A DNA stretch of 64,000 nt, from positions 6,725,001 to 6,789,000 of the forward strand of contig NZ_CP108054.1 in NCBI RefSeq assembly GCF_036173125.1, read 5' to 3'. The DNA comes from Streptomyces sp. NBC_00286. Lineage in GTDB: Bacteria > Actinomycetota > Actinomycetes > Streptomycetales > Streptomycetaceae. The position numbers and the translations under genes are program-made. How positions within the stretch are numbered: the first letter of the stretch is position 1; each line of letters begins with the position of its first letter. Below, piece by piece: positions 53,892-63,433 of this stretch. A model generated the notes under the pieces. It was not told where the DNA came from. It ran no database searches and saw only the letters and a list, made by a program, of their open reading frames with translations.

Positions 53892-55220
53892 CTACAGAAC
53901 TTCGACCCCGGGCTGGAAGATCCGCCCTCGGGTGTCGAACAGCAGGCGGGCCTCGTCGGCGAGCAACGGCAGGTCGTACGCCGAGTGGTCTTGCAGCAGG
54001 ATCGTCAGGTCGTGATCGCGTACGGCCGCCATGAGATCGCCGACGCGTGGGACGGTCACCCCGTCGACGGTCCACAGCGGCACGTGCGGGTCATGGAAGG
54101 ACACTTCGGCTTTCCGCCCTCGCAACAGCCGGGCCACCGGCAGGGCCGGGGTCTCGCGCTGGTCCGCGACGTCGGGCTTGTAGGTGACGCCGAGTAGCAG
54201 CACCCGGGAGCCGCGCAGCGGCCGGCCCGCGGTGTTGAGGAGGTCCTGGGCGCGACGTACGACGTACTCGGGCATCCGCCGGTTGATGTCCTGGGCGAGC
54301 TCGACGAAGCGGAAGTCGTAGCCGAGCGAGGAACGCACCTTGTACGACAGGTAGTTGGGGTCGATGGGGATGCAGTGCCCGCCCACTCCGGCGCTCGGCC
54401 GGAAGGCCTGGAAGCCGAAAGGTTTGGTGTCCGCGCAGCGGATGGCGTCCCAGACGTCGACATTCAACTCGCGGCTGATGATGGCCAGTTCGTTGACGAG
54501 TGCGATGTTCACGTGCCGATAGGTGTTCTCCAGCAGTTTGGCCATCTCGGCCTCGCGGGTGCCCTTGGCCTGGACGACCGTGTCGACGAGCTTTCCGTAG
54601 AAGGCGACCGCCTGGGCGGCGCACGACGGGGTGCAACCGCCGACCACCTTGGGTGTCTCGCGCAGTCCGTGCGTGGTGTTGCCGGGGTCGATGCGCTCCG
54701 GTGAGAAGGCCAGTGCGAAGTCTTCGCCCGCCCGCAGCCCGGACTCCTCCAGTAGCGGCCGTACGACCTCCTCGGTGGTGCCCGGATAGGTGGTCGACTC
54801 CAGGACGACGAGCTGTCCGGGCCGCAGCCTGCTCGCGACCGCGCGGGCGGCCGAGGTCACCGCTCTCAGGTCGGGTCCTCCGTCCTCGCTGAGCGGGGTC
54901 GGCACGCAGATCACCACGGTTTGCGCCCGGGCGAGACAGGCGTCGTCCGTGCACGCCGTGAAGCCCGCCTCCCGCATCCGGCGGACGTCCTCATCCGACA
55001 CGTCGTCGACGTGGGAGCGGCCGGCGTTGAGTCCCGCGACGACCCAGGGGTCCCGGTCGAGCCCCACGACTCTCAGGCCGACGGAGGCCGCCTCACGCGC
55101 GAGCGGCAGTCCGACGTAACCGAGACCGATCACCGCGAGTTCGACGCGGTCGTCGCGTTCTTCCTCCTCAGCCAGTAGTGCACTCAATTCCCCGAGGGGT
55201 TCGGCCGGTGAGAGTTGCAT
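53892..55220 (-). CDS. wecC: Nucleotide-sugar dehydrogenase (WecC/UDP-ManNAc type)
   Basis: 442 residues. NAD-binding LAVIGLGYVGLPLAREAA, the VPTPLSEDGGPDL and ESTTYPGTTEEVV segments, and the catalytic cysteine in GVGGHCIPIDP (about 283) are intact. Four-electron oxidation of an NDP-hexose to an NDP-hexuronate is expected. UDP-ManNAc is the likely substrate because wecB is nearby, giving UDP-ManNAcA; UDP-GlcNAc or UDP-glucose are alternatives. LNVDVWDAIRCADTKPFGFQ fits the WecC/WbpA subgroup better than UDP-glucose dehydrogenases. Transcribed with the GT4 gene after it. Confidence 0.85.
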   Translation of the reverse strand: MQLSPAEPLGELSALLAEEEERDDRVELAVIGLGYVGLPLAREAASVGLRVVGLDRDPWVVAGLNAGRSHVDDVSDEDVRRMREAGFTACTDDACLARAQTVVICVPTPLSEDGGPDLRAVTSAARAVASRLRPGQLVVLESTTYPGTTEEVVRPLLEESGLRAGEDFALAFSPERIDPGNTTHGLRETPKVVGGCTPSCAAQAVAFYGKLVDTVVQAKGTREAEMAKLLENTYRHVNIALVNELAIISRELNVDVWDAIRCADTKPFGFQAFRPSAGVGGHCIPIDPNYLSYKVRSSLGYDFRFVELAQDINRRMPEYVVRRAQDLLNTAGRPLRGSRVLLLGVTYKPDVADQRETPALPVARLLRGRKAEVSFHDPHVPLWTVDGVTVPRVGDLMAAVRDHDLTILLQDHSAYDLPLLADEARLLFDTRGRIFQPGVEVL

Positions 55221-55311
55221 AGCGATTCACTCCGCCTCAAGGCAGGTCCTGCCGGACTGCAGGACGTGATGGACCGAAGGTGCAGGACGGTGCGGCTGGG
55301 GGGTCTGGGCG

Positions 55312-56763
55312 TCAGACGCATCCGAGACTGCGGTACGCCTCACGGGTCGTGGCCGCGACCCGTTTCCAGGTGCGTTCGCGCGCGACCAGCTCACGGGCGG
55401 CTGCTCCCCATTCGTTTCGTCGCTTTTGACAGTAAATAAGTTCTTCAAGATAATCTGCCCAGACACGGGGTGATTGAGAATGAATCAGGAGACCACTCAC
55501 TCCTGGCTCGACCAGTTCCCGCATGGCTGCGAGGTCGCTGCTGACGACGGGAAGGCCGCTCGCCATCGCCTCGACCGGCTTGAGAGGGGTCACCAGACGG
55601 CATACGCGGTCGTCGGTGCGTGGCAGCGCAAAGACGTCCAACGCGGCGTAGTAATCGCGCACTTGGGAGTGCGGCACCCGACCGGTGAACAGGGCTACGC
55701 CGCCGTCGAGGCCCAGTCGGGCGGCAAGTCGCTGCAGCGCTGGGCGTTCCGGACCGTCGCCCACGATCAGCAGTCGTAGGGGTACTCCCCGGCGCCGCAA
55801 CTCGGCACCCGCACAGAGCAACGTGCCGATGCCCTCGTGTGGCGTAAGACTGCTGACGGTGCCGACGACCAGGTCGTCCGAAGCGATGCCGAGCCGGGCA
55901 CGCAGCGGCGCGCCGTCCGGCAGCGGAGCGAGGAATGTCTCGTCCACCGCGTTCGGCGAGATGAGGACCCGCTCCTCGGGCACCCCCCGCGCCACGATCT
56001 CGGCCTTCATCGCCGCGCCCAGCGTCAGCACCAGATCGGCCTCGCGCATGCAGTACGTCTCCAGATCGCGCCGGGCGCGGTAGGTCTCGTCGTCGCGGGA
56101 ACGGCCCGGGGCCTGCGTCAGCCAGGTCTCCTCCAGAAAGCCCCGTACCTCGTAGATCACGGGCAGTCCGTAGGTCTCGCGCAGGGCCAGCGCCACACGC
56201 CCGTTGCCGTGGTCGGTCGCCGCGTGCAAGACGCTGGGCCGCAGCCGCTCCGCCAGACGGCCGGCCAACTCGACGTTGCGGGCCAGCGCCGCGCTCTGCC
56301 CGTACGGCAGCACCAGCGGCAGCAGCCGGTGCTGCGGCACATCCCCCACGATCTGCAAGGGGCGGGCGTCCAGCACCCCCTGCGCGACCGGGAACCCCAT
56401 GCGCGTCACGACGTGCGGATCGAGCCCGGCCGCCCGCTGTGCCTCGGTCAGCGCCTGGGTGCGCACGGTGTAGCCGGCGTGCTTGAACGGCAGCCCGTTG
56501 GTGACGAGATGGAGGACCCGGCCCGGCACGGGGCGGACGGTCCGCCCGACGGGTGCGGGGAGCCGGGCTGCGGAGGGCGTCGCGGTTGGTCCGGCCGTGC
56601 GGGCGCGGGCAGTGAGCCACCGCTCGAACCGGCGCAGTCGGTGTCGGGCAGCCACCGGCAAGAGACGGAAGCCGAGCAGTATCGCCCGAACGGGGTCGTG
56701 GCGCAGCTCGGCCCAAGCCACCGATGCCGCAAGAATAAGTGCATATGGGATACGGAGTGGCAT
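55312..56763 (-). CDS. GT4-family glycosyltransferase
   Basis: 483 residues. GRVLHLVTNGLPFKHAGYTV, HAATDHGNGRVALALRETYG, the donor site LVVGTVSSLTPHEGIGTLL, RLLIVGDGPERPALQRLAA and PLKPVEAMASGLPVVSSDLA place it in GT4. The N-terminal about 90 residues (AELRHDPVRAILLGFRLLPV) look membrane-associated or regulatory. ATG was chosen over an upstream TTG because it fits the 38-base gap to the divergent wecB start. The two divergent genes must share this short control region. Sugar and acceptor unknown. Confidence 0.85.
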   Translation of the reverse strand: MPLRIPYALILAASVAWAELRHDPVRAILLGFRLLPVAARHRLRRFERWLTARARTAGPTATPSAARLPAPVGRTVRPVPGRVLHLVTNGLPFKHAGYTVRTQALTEAQRAAGLDPHVVTRMGFPVAQGVLDARPLQIVGDVPQHRLLPLVLPYGQSAALARNVELAGRLAERLRPSVLHAATDHGNGRVALALRETYGLPVIYEVRGFLEETWLTQAPGRSRDDETYRARRDLETYCMREADLVLTLGAAMKAEIVARGVPEERVLISPNAVDETFLAPLPDGAPLRARLGIASDDLVVGTVSSLTPHEGIGTLLCAGAELRRRGVPLRLLIVGDGPERPALQRLAARLGLDGGVALFTGRVPHSQVRDYYAALDVFALPRTDDRVCRLVTPLKPVEAMASGLPVVSSDLAAMRELVEPGVSGLLIHSQSPRVWADYLEELIYCQKRRNEWGAAARELVARERTWKRVAATTREAYRSLGCV

Positions 56764-56801
56764 ATCGGAACGGTAGGCCGACGGAGCGGAGAACAACGGA
56801 A

Positions 56802-57890
56802 ATGAACGGCCAGGTACTCCATGTCGTCGGCGCCAGGCCGAACTTCGTCAAGGCGGCACCGGTCGTCGCCGCGCTGCGCGCGGTCGGCTGCGACCAGGTC
56901 CTCGTCCACACCGGCCAGCACTACGACGAACGCCTGTCGGACGTCTTCTTCCGCCAGCTCGGCCTGCCCGAACCGGACACCGACCTCGGCGTCGGCTCGG
57001 GCAGTCACGCGCGGCAGACGGCCGACCTGCTGGTGGCGCTGGAGGCCGAGCTGACCGCCCGGGCGCCGACCGTGGTCGTGGTCTACGGCGATGTCAACTC
57101 CACGCTCGCCGCCGCCCTGGTCGCCGCCAAGCTCTCCATCCCCCTCGCCCATGTCGAGGCGGGCCTGCGCAGCTTCGACATGACGATGCCGGAGGAGGTC
57201 AACCGGCGTCTGGTCGACCAGCTCGCCGACTTGCTGTTCGCCACCAGCCCGGAGGCTGTCGGCCACCTTGCCCGGGAGGGCGTCGACCCGGCTCGCGTCC
57301 ACCTCGTCGGCAATCCCATGATCGACACCCTGCTCGGCCATCTGGACCGCTTCGACTCGGCCGCCGCCCGTGCCGCGTACGGACTGCCCGAACGCTACGG
57401 CGTGGTCACACTGCACCGGCCCGCGAACGTCGACGACCCCGAGGCGGCCCGGGCCGCCGCCCGCGCCCTGACCGAGGCCGCGGCCCACCTGGACCTCGCC
57501 GTACCACTGCATCCGCGCGGCGGGGCGGCGCTGCGCGCGGCGGGCCTCGCGGAGGCGCCCGGCATCCACCTCCTCGAACCGCTCGGCTATGTGGAGTTCA
57601 TGAGCCTGGTCCGGGGCGCCGCAGCCGTGATCACCGACTCGGGCGGAGTCCAGGAGGAGACCACCGTGCTGGGCGTCCCGTGTCTGACCCTGCGCAGCAC
57701 CACAGAGCGCCCGGTCACCGTCACCCACGGCACCAACCGCCTGGTGCGGCATGACGAGTTGGCGCCCGCCCTGGACAAGGTGCTGGCCGGCACGGCGACG
57801 GTGCCGGCCGAGGGGCCGCCGTTGTGGGACGGAAAGGCGGGCCCTCGTATCGCGCGGGTGCTCACCCGGTGGCTGGAGAGCCATGGCTGA
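56802..57890 (+). CDS. wecB: UDP-N-acetylglucosamine 2-epimerase
   Basis: 362 residues, the usual length. ARPNFVKAAPVV, HTGQHYDERLSD, VYGDVNSTLAAAL, HVEAGLRSFDMTMPEEVNRR with the catalytic glutamate region, HRPANVDD and TDSGGVQEETTVLGVPCLTL are all intact. It converts UDP-GlcNAc to UDP-ManNAc in the cytoplasm, the precursor for ManNAcA made by the dehydrogenase across the divergent region. It begins the plus-strand operon of glycan genes, overlapping the next gene by 8 bases. Confidence 0.95.
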   Translation: MNGQVLHVVGARPNFVKAAPVVAALRAVGCDQVLVHTGQHYDERLSDVFFRQLGLPEPDTDLGVGSGSHARQTADLLVALEAELTARAPTVVVVYGDVNSTLAAALVAAKLSIPLAHVEAGLRSFDMTMPEEVNRRLVDQLADLLFATSPEAVGHLAREGVDPARVHLVGNPMIDTLLGHLDRFDSAAARAAYGLPERYGVVTLHRPANVDDPEAARAAARALTEAAAHLDLAVPLHPRGGAALRAAGLAEAPGIHLLEPLGYVEFMSLVRGAAAVITDSGGVQEETTVLGVPCLTLRSTTERPVTVTHGTNRLVRHDELAPALDKVLAGTATVPAEGPPLWDGKAGPRIARVLTRWLESHG

Positions 57891-58602
57891 CATCACCACG
57901 GCGGACGACCTCGCCACGCAGGGAACCCGCACCACGCCGGACAACTGCGCCGCGACGGGCGCCCCCACCACGGCCGACGACCGAACCCGCGCCTACTGGA
58001 ACACCCGCCACCGGCAACGCGACGACCTCGCTTCCGGCGGCCACATCGGCCTCGACCGTCCCGGCAACGAGATCTTCTACGCGCTGCGGCTCGGCGCCCT
58101 GCTCACCCTCATCGGCGATCTGTCGAGTACCCAGTCTCCGCTGTTCGTGCTCGACGCGGGCTGCGGCAAAGGGCACTTCGCCCGGGCACTCGCACGCTGC
58201 GGCCATCGCGTCGACGCCTTCGACACCAGCCCCGCGGCCGTCGCGCACGCCCGCGCCGAGGGCGGCGGTCCGCGCTACGCCGAAGCCTCGCTCACCGACT
58301 GGCGCAATCCCTGGCCGTACGACGTCGTGCTGTGCGTGGACGTCCTCTTCCACGTCATGGACGACGCCCAGTGGGCGGCCGGCCTGCGCAATCTCGCCTC
58401 CCTCGTGCGGGTCACCGGCCGTCTGATCGTCGCCGACCAGGACGGGAACGAGCGCACCCCGCTCGGCGACTACATCGTGCACCGCCCAACGGCCGCCTAC
58501 CGCAGGGAACTCGATCCCCTCGGACTGCGCCACACCCTGTTCAAGCCCTACGGATTCCGCGAGAACCCACTCGGCTTCCACGTCTTCACGAGGACCCGCT
58601 GA
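57883..58602 (+). CDS. SAM-dependent methyltransferase of the glycan cluster
   Basis: 239 residues. Class I motifs VLDAGCGKGHFARALARCGH, DAFDTSPAAVAHARA and DVVLCVDVLFHVMDDAQWAA. The N-terminal about 40 residues are threonine/aspartate-rich and perhaps disordered. It probably methylates a sugar or glycan end, given its place between wecB and glycosyltransferases. Coupled to wecB by overlap and to the next gene by a TGATG junction. Confidence 0.83.
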   Translation: MADITTADDLATQGTRTTPDNCAATGAPTTADDRTRAYWNTRHRQRDDLASGGHIGLDRPGNEIFYALRLGALLTLIGDLSSTQSPLFVLDAGCGKGHFARALARCGHRVDAFDTSPAAVAHARAEGGGPRYAEASLTDWRNPWPYDVVLCVDVLFHVMDDAQWAAGLRNLASLVRVTGRLIVADQDGNERTPLGDYIVHRPTAAYRRELDPLGLRHTLFKPYGFRENPLGFHVFTRTR

Positions 58603-60419
58603 TGCGCCTGACCGATCTGCTCCACCCTCACCTGGACGGCGTCACCACCGTCGTGGACGCCACGGCGGGCGGCGGTCTGCGCCTCGACCGCTATGTTCAT
58701 CTGCCGCCCGGTGTCAGGTTGAGCACCCAGGAACAGACCATCGGCCCAGGCCAGTTGGTGCTGCTGTCCTACGGTCCCGATCCCAAGCTGCACGGTGATG
58801 AGGAGGCCTGCCTCACGGTACTGGAGCGGATGCGCCCCGGCGGCCGTGGCCTGATCCTCTTCGGCCACGACGGCCTCGAACTGCCCTACCACCGGCTGCT
58901 CGACCACCTGGTCACCCATCGCTGCCAGGTGCTGCGCGCCTCCGCCCTCGGTTACACCCACCTACACGCGGGCGCGGTCTTCGCCTGCACCGAGGAACTC
59001 CTGCCGCTCCACGACTGGTTCGGCCGTCCCGTACCGTCGGACGGCCTCGCCACGCAGCTGCGCGTGGTCGGCGAGTACGTCCTCGCCGACTTCGCCTCCC
59101 GTGCCCTGCGCGCCCGCACGCTCGATTTGGAGCGTACGGCCGAGGAGACCGCCCGCGCCCTGGACGACGCGCGCGACGGCGGCACGGCCGAGCACCTGGC
59201 CGCCGTCACGCGGGAGAAGGCGCAGCTGGACTCCGCGCTGCGCGGCGCCCGGGACCGGGTCGAGCTGCTGGAGGCTCGGGTGGCCATGCTGGAGGGCTCG
59301 ACTTCGCTGAGGGCCGGACGGGCACTGGTCGCGGCGGCCCGGTCACCGGGGCGCGGGATGGTGCGGCTGCCGCGGGAGTTGTACAGCATGTGGCGTGGAC
59401 GCGGGCGCGGAAGGGCGGCCCGTCCGGCCCCGGTCCCACAGACCCGGGAAGCGGATGCCGCCGTGCCCGACGGCCGCCTCCACCTCGCCCACCGCGGCTT
59501 CTCCTCGGCGCCCCGCGACCGGCTCGTGATCGCGGGGGTGCTCGGCGACAGCACCGCCGAGGACTTCGCGGCGTACGCCGTCGTCAACCGGCTACTGCCG
59601 CACGACGGACGGCTCCTCGTGGAGCGCACCGGCCCGGACGCGCTCGTCGTCCAGCTGAGCGCCTGCTCCGACGCCATCGGTCCGTGGTCGCTCACCGGCA
59701 CCGGACTGGCCCCCGACCTGGACCGCAGCCTGGCCGAACTCGTAGGCCGGGCAAAGGCCCTGGGACGGAAGTCGGTGCTGTGGCGGGACGCCCCGACGTC
59801 AGGTGCACCGGGGCTCGCCCACCTCGCCTGGGACGCTGTCATCGACGGCGACACCGGCGTACGGCTGTCCGGGCTGGACCCGGTCGCGGACGGCAGGGAA
59901 GGGCTGTGGGAGGCGTTCAGCCACGCCGGCACCCGCATGCGGCTGTCCCGGCTCGCCAGTCTGGTCGGGGCCCCCGACCCGCTGGACCGGCGACGCGTCG
60001 CCGTCCTGGCCTCGCCCCGGGACGACACCGACATCGCCCGGCTCACCGACCAAGTGCTCCGCCAGGTGCACCGGCCGGCCGAGGTGGCCGTGCCCGACCC
60101 GGCGGGTGTCGCGCTCGACGAACTCACCGCCGCGGGCGTCGCCGTCCACGCCGGCGAACCCACCGCCCCGTGGGTCGCGGACTGGACCGACCTGTCCGTG
60201 GACCGCCCGGACACCCTGCTGCTCGACCTGATGTGCGCCCAGGAGTACTCGGGCGCGGACGCAGTGGGCCACACGCCCGCCGACGACGACTACGCCTTCG
60301 TACCGGACCTGCGGCCCGCCCTCGTCCGCCGGTCCCTGTTCTTGGCCGGCACCTCCGCGGACACCTGGTTCCGCACGGGGCACCGGCTGTTCGCCGTACG
60401 CGGGAAGGAGATCGCATGA
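58602..60419 (+). CDS. Large glycan-cluster protein: MTase-like N-terminus, coiled coil, unknown C-terminus
   Basis: 605 residues. The first about 190 have a Rossmann-like order (TVVDATAGGGLRLDRYVHLP, RMRPGGRGLILFGHDGLELP) reminiscent of class I methyltransferases, but the SAM motif is weak. A coiled coil at about 185-235 (ALRGARDRVELLEARVAMLE) resembles those in glycan chain-length or glycosyltransferase proteins. The C-terminal half (RLVIAGVLGDSTAEDFAAYA, LARLTDQVLRQVHRPAEVAV) is alpha/beta and unrecognised, possibly a GT-like domain. Overlaps the next gene by ATGA. Function cannot be named beyond glycan assembly by context. Confidence 0.7.
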   Translation: MRLTDLLHPHLDGVTTVVDATAGGGLRLDRYVHLPPGVRLSTQEQTIGPGQLVLLSYGPDPKLHGDEEACLTVLERMRPGGRGLILFGHDGLELPYHRLLDHLVTHRCQVLRASALGYTHLHAGAVFACTEELLPLHDWFGRPVPSDGLATQLRVVGEYVLADFASRALRARTLDLERTAEETARALDDARDGGTAEHLAAVTREKAQLDSALRGARDRVELLEARVAMLEGSTSLRAGRALVAAARSPGRGMVRLPRELYSMWRGRGRGRAARPAPVPQTREADAAVPDGRLHLAHRGFSSAPRDRLVIAGVLGDSTAEDFAAYAVVNRLLPHDGRLLVERTGPDALVVQLSACSDAIGPWSLTGTGLAPDLDRSLAELVGRAKALGRKSVLWRDAPTSGAPGLAHLAWDAVIDGDTGVRLSGLDPVADGREGLWEAFSHAGTRMRLSRLASLVGAPDPLDRRRVAVLASPRDDTDIARLTDQVLRQVHRPAEVAVPDPAGVALDELTAAGVAVHAGEPTAPWVADWTDLSVDRPDTLLLDLMCAQEYSGADAVGHTPADDDYAFVPDLRPALVRRSLFLAGTSADTWFRTGHRLFAVRGKEIA

Positions 60420-62632
60420 CCCGCACGTTCAACGCCCTCGTCTACGGCGACGTCGACCTCAACATCATCGACGGCTCCGCCGTATGGGCCCAGTCGACGG
60501 TGCAGGCACTGTCGCTGGCGGGTTGCCGGGCCCGGCTCGTCCTCAAGTCACCGGTCCGCACCGAGAGACTGATCGAACCGCTGGCCGGGCTGCCCGGGGT
60601 CACGGTGGTGCGCCCCTACGAGAAGCGGCTGGTGCCCGAACAGGGGCCGCGCTCCTCCCTCTCACCCGGGCAGGCCTCGCAGCTGCTCGCCCGGCTGGAT
60701 GGTGACGAGCGCTGCGACCTGCTGGTGCTGCGCGGTCAGAGAGTGGTCAGGCGCCTGGTCGCCGACGGCGCCTTCGACGGGCGGATCTGGGCCTATCTCA
60801 CCGATATCCCGCAGTCGCCTGCCGGGATGACCGAGACGGCCCGCGCGGACCTCGCCCGCATCGCCGGCTCCTGCCGCCACATCCTGTGCCAGACGGAGGA
60901 GTTGCGCTGCTTCCTGGATACCTGGGTGCCGGAGGCCTGCGGCAAGAGCGTGCTGTGCCCACCCGCCGTGCCCGTACCCGCATTGCCCCTGCCGGAGCGC
61001 GACAGGCCGCACGATCCGCTACGGCTCGTCTACACCGGCAAGTTCGCGCCGCGTTGGAACACCTTGCCCATGACACGTCTGCCGACGCTGCTCGGTGAGC
61101 GGAACATCCGTGCAGAACTCCACACGGTGGGCGACAAGATCCACGACGACCGGGCCCGCCCCGACTTCAAGCCCGAGATGATCCAGGCGCTGCGCGCACC
61201 CGGCGTCCACCATCACGGCGGCAAGTCACGCGAGGAGGCCATGTGCATCGCCGCCGACTGCGATCTGGGTCTGGGCTGGAGGGACACGTTCCTCGACGCC
61301 AGCCTCGAACTCTCCACCAAAGTCCTGGAGTTCGGGGTACTCGGTCTGCCCGTCGTCGTAAACCGCACGCCCGCGCACGAGACGCTGCTCGGCCGCGACT
61401 ATCCGCTGTACGTGCCCGGGGACGCCGTGCTCGACGACGCCGCCGACGCCGTCGCGCTCGCAGTCCACGAGCCCGGAGCCCGGCGGCTGGCGGCCGAACG
61501 CTGCCGGGAGGCCGCCCAGCGGTACACCCTGGAGGCCGCGGCGAACCGCTGGCGCGCGCACCTCGACCGCGCCTTCCCGTCCTCCTCCAGGCTCTCGACT
61601 TCGCTCGAGAAGGGGGGATCACCTGCCGTGGGCGCACGGCAACAGCCGTTGCGGGTCGGTGTCGCGGGCCACGACCTGAAGTTCCTCACCCGGCTGCTCG
61701 ACCATTTCCGCGCACTGCCCGGCCTCGACGTACGCATCGACGCCTGGCCCGCGCTCGCCCGCCACGACCCGGCCGCGAGCAAGGAGCTCGCCGACTGGGC
61801 CGACGTGGTGTTCGTCGAGTGGTGCGGACCGGCCGCCGTCTGGTACAGCCGCCACAAGCGACGCGGCAGCCGTCTCGTCGTACGGCTGCACCGCTTCGAA
61901 CTGACCGGCCCATGGCCGCGGCAGGTCGACATCGACGCGGTCGACCGGGTGGTGTGCGTCAGCCCGCAGTACGCCCGCAGTACCCGCGAACACACGGGCT
62001 GGCCGGAGTCGAAGATCACGGTCATCCCGAACTGGGTCGACACCGCTCAGCTCGACCGCCCCAAGGTGCCCGGGGCCCGGTTCCGCCTCGGCATGATCGG
62101 CATCGTGCCGAGCCTCAAACGCCTCGACCTCGGCCTCGACGTCCTCGAGAAGCTGCGCGCCCAGGATCGGCGCTGGCATCTGTCGGTCAAGTCGAAGCCG
62201 CCGTGGGAGTACTGGTGGATCTGGAACAAGCCCGAGGAGCGCGCGCACTACGACGCCGTGCTGCGCCGCGTGCAGACCTCGCCGCTGCTGGAGGGCGCCG
62301 TCGTCTTCGACGCCTTCGGACCGGACGTGCCGAGCTGGCTCAGGCGCATCGGCCATGTGCTGTCCACCAGCGACCTGGAAAGCTTCCACCTCGCCACGGC
62401 CGAGGGTATGGCCTCCCGCGCCGTACCTGCGCTGCTGCCCTGGGCGGGTGCGGACGAGATCTACGACCGACGGTGGATCCATGACAGCCCGGAGGCGATG
62501 GCGGACGTAATCGCCGATCTCGGCCCGGACGACTGGCAGTCGGCCGGAGAGTTGGCCCGCACTCAGGTGCGGAATTCCTTCTCGCTGGAGCGGGTGGCCC
62601 GGGACTGGGCGGAACTGCTCGCGTCCAGGTGA
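60416..62632 (+). CDS. Two-domain glycosyltransferase
   Basis: 738 residues, two GT-B-like units in one frame. Unit 1 (about 1-395): NALVYGDVDLNIIDGSAVWA, RLVYTGKFAPRWNTLPM, SLELSTKVLEFGVLGLPVVV. Unit 2 (about 405-738): LRVGVAGHDLKFLTRLLDHF, VVRLHRFELTGPW, ITVIPNWVDTAQL, GMIGIVPSLKRLDLGLDVLE and DLESFHLATAEGMASRAVPA. Two separate transferases seem fused, perhaps adding two sugars in turn. A GGGGGGATC stretch and a GTG occur at the junction (61628), so an internal start for unit 2 is possible. ATGA overlap with the previous gene. Confidence 0.82.
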   Translation: MTRTFNALVYGDVDLNIIDGSAVWAQSTVQALSLAGCRARLVLKSPVRTERLIEPLAGLPGVTVVRPYEKRLVPEQGPRSSLSPGQASQLLARLDGDERCDLLVLRGQRVVRRLVADGAFDGRIWAYLTDIPQSPAGMTETARADLARIAGSCRHILCQTEELRCFLDTWVPEACGKSVLCPPAVPVPALPLPERDRPHDPLRLVYTGKFAPRWNTLPMTRLPTLLGERNIRAELHTVGDKIHDDRARPDFKPEMIQALRAPGVHHHGGKSREEAMCIAADCDLGLGWRDTFLDASLELSTKVLEFGVLGLPVVVNRTPAHETLLGRDYPLYVPGDAVLDDAADAVALAVHEPGARRLAAERCREAAQRYTLEAAANRWRAHLDRAFPSSSRLSTSLEKGGSPAVGARQQPLRVGVAGHDLKFLTRLLDHFRALPGLDVRIDAWPALARHDPAASKELADWADVVFVEWCGPAAVWYSRHKRRGSRLVVRLHRFELTGPWPRQVDIDAVDRVVCVSPQYARSTREHTGWPESKITVIPNWVDTAQLDRPKVPGARFRLGMIGIVPSLKRLDLGLDVLEKLRAQDRRWHLSVKSKPPWEYWWIWNKPEERAHYDAVLRRVQTSPLLEGAVVFDAFGPDVPSWLRRIGHVLSTSDLESFHLATAEGMASRAVPALLPWAGADEIYDRRWIHDSPEAMADVIADLGPDDWQSAGELARTQVRNSFSLERVARDWAELLASR

Positions 62633-62756
62633 TACCCGAGTCTCCCGGAGCGCTGTCCGGTGCCCGGGGACTCGCCACCAAGGACGGGACGCATGGCGGA
62701 TCGTGCCGTGGAAGCGTGACGACCGAACCGGTTTGAACAATGAGAGGAGACCACTT

Positions 62757-63404
62757 GTGATCGACATCAAGTATGCGGGGAAAATCTGCCACTTCGACGA
62801 CGAGGGCGTCGATCTGGAGAGCCCCGGCACCATGTATGGGCCGCTGCTCAAGGGCAAATTCTATGAACATGCCTTCCTTCACTACATTGCCTCGTTGCAG
62901 ATCCCGGGAACATACGTTGACGCCGGCGCATGCATCGGAACACACACGGTCTTCTTCGCTGTGCACTGCCCTTCTGACCGGGTATATGCATTCGAACCGC
63001 GTTCAGCAGCAATGAAACGTCTTCAACGCAACCTGGAACTCAACGACGTACAGAGCCGAGTGACCACCTCGCACTGGGCACTGTCCGACCGCGAGGGCAC
63101 TGTGGACGTCCGTCTGGACCGGGTGAACCACACGCTCCACACGCGTCGGCTGGATACGCTCGTGAGAGGACCAGTCGCCGTAATCAAGCTCGACATCGAA
63201 GGCATGGAGTCGCAGGCGCTCGCGGGGGCCCAGGAAATGCTGAGGCGTCACCGGCCGCGGGTGTTCGCGGAGGCGCACACGGAAGAAGAACTGGCCCGGA
63301 TCCTTTCCGTTCTGAAACCGCACGGGTACCAGGCCACAGGAAAGGTGTTCAATGCCTCACCCACCTACGAGTTCATCGTGCCATCTCCGGGCGGGACGCC
63401 GTAG
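62757..63404 (+). CDS. FkbM-family methyltransferase
   Basis: 215 residues. TYVDAGACIGTHTVFFAVHC, VYAFEPRSAAMKRLQRNLEL, and IKLDIEGMESQALAGAQEML are the FkbM signature order. FkbM enzymes O-methylate sugars or hydroxyls of natural products and glycans. GTG chosen for the strong GAGAGGAGA before it. It is separated from the glycosyltransferase gene by 124 bases and its codons are less GC-biased than its neighbours, so it may have joined the cluster separately. Confidence 0.88.
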   Translation: MIDIKYAGKICHFDDEGVDLESPGTMYGPLLKGKFYEHAFLHYIASLQIPGTYVDAGACIGTHTVFFAVHCPSDRVYAFEPRSAAMKRLQRNLELNDVQSRVTTSHWALSDREGTVDVRLDRVNHTLHTRRLDTLVRGPVAVIKLDIEGMESQALAGAQEMLRRHRPRVFAEAHTEEELARILSVLKPHGYQATGKVFNASPTYEFIVPSPGGTP

Positions 63405-63433
63405 GCTCTGTCGTAGCAGATCGCGGGGCCGCG

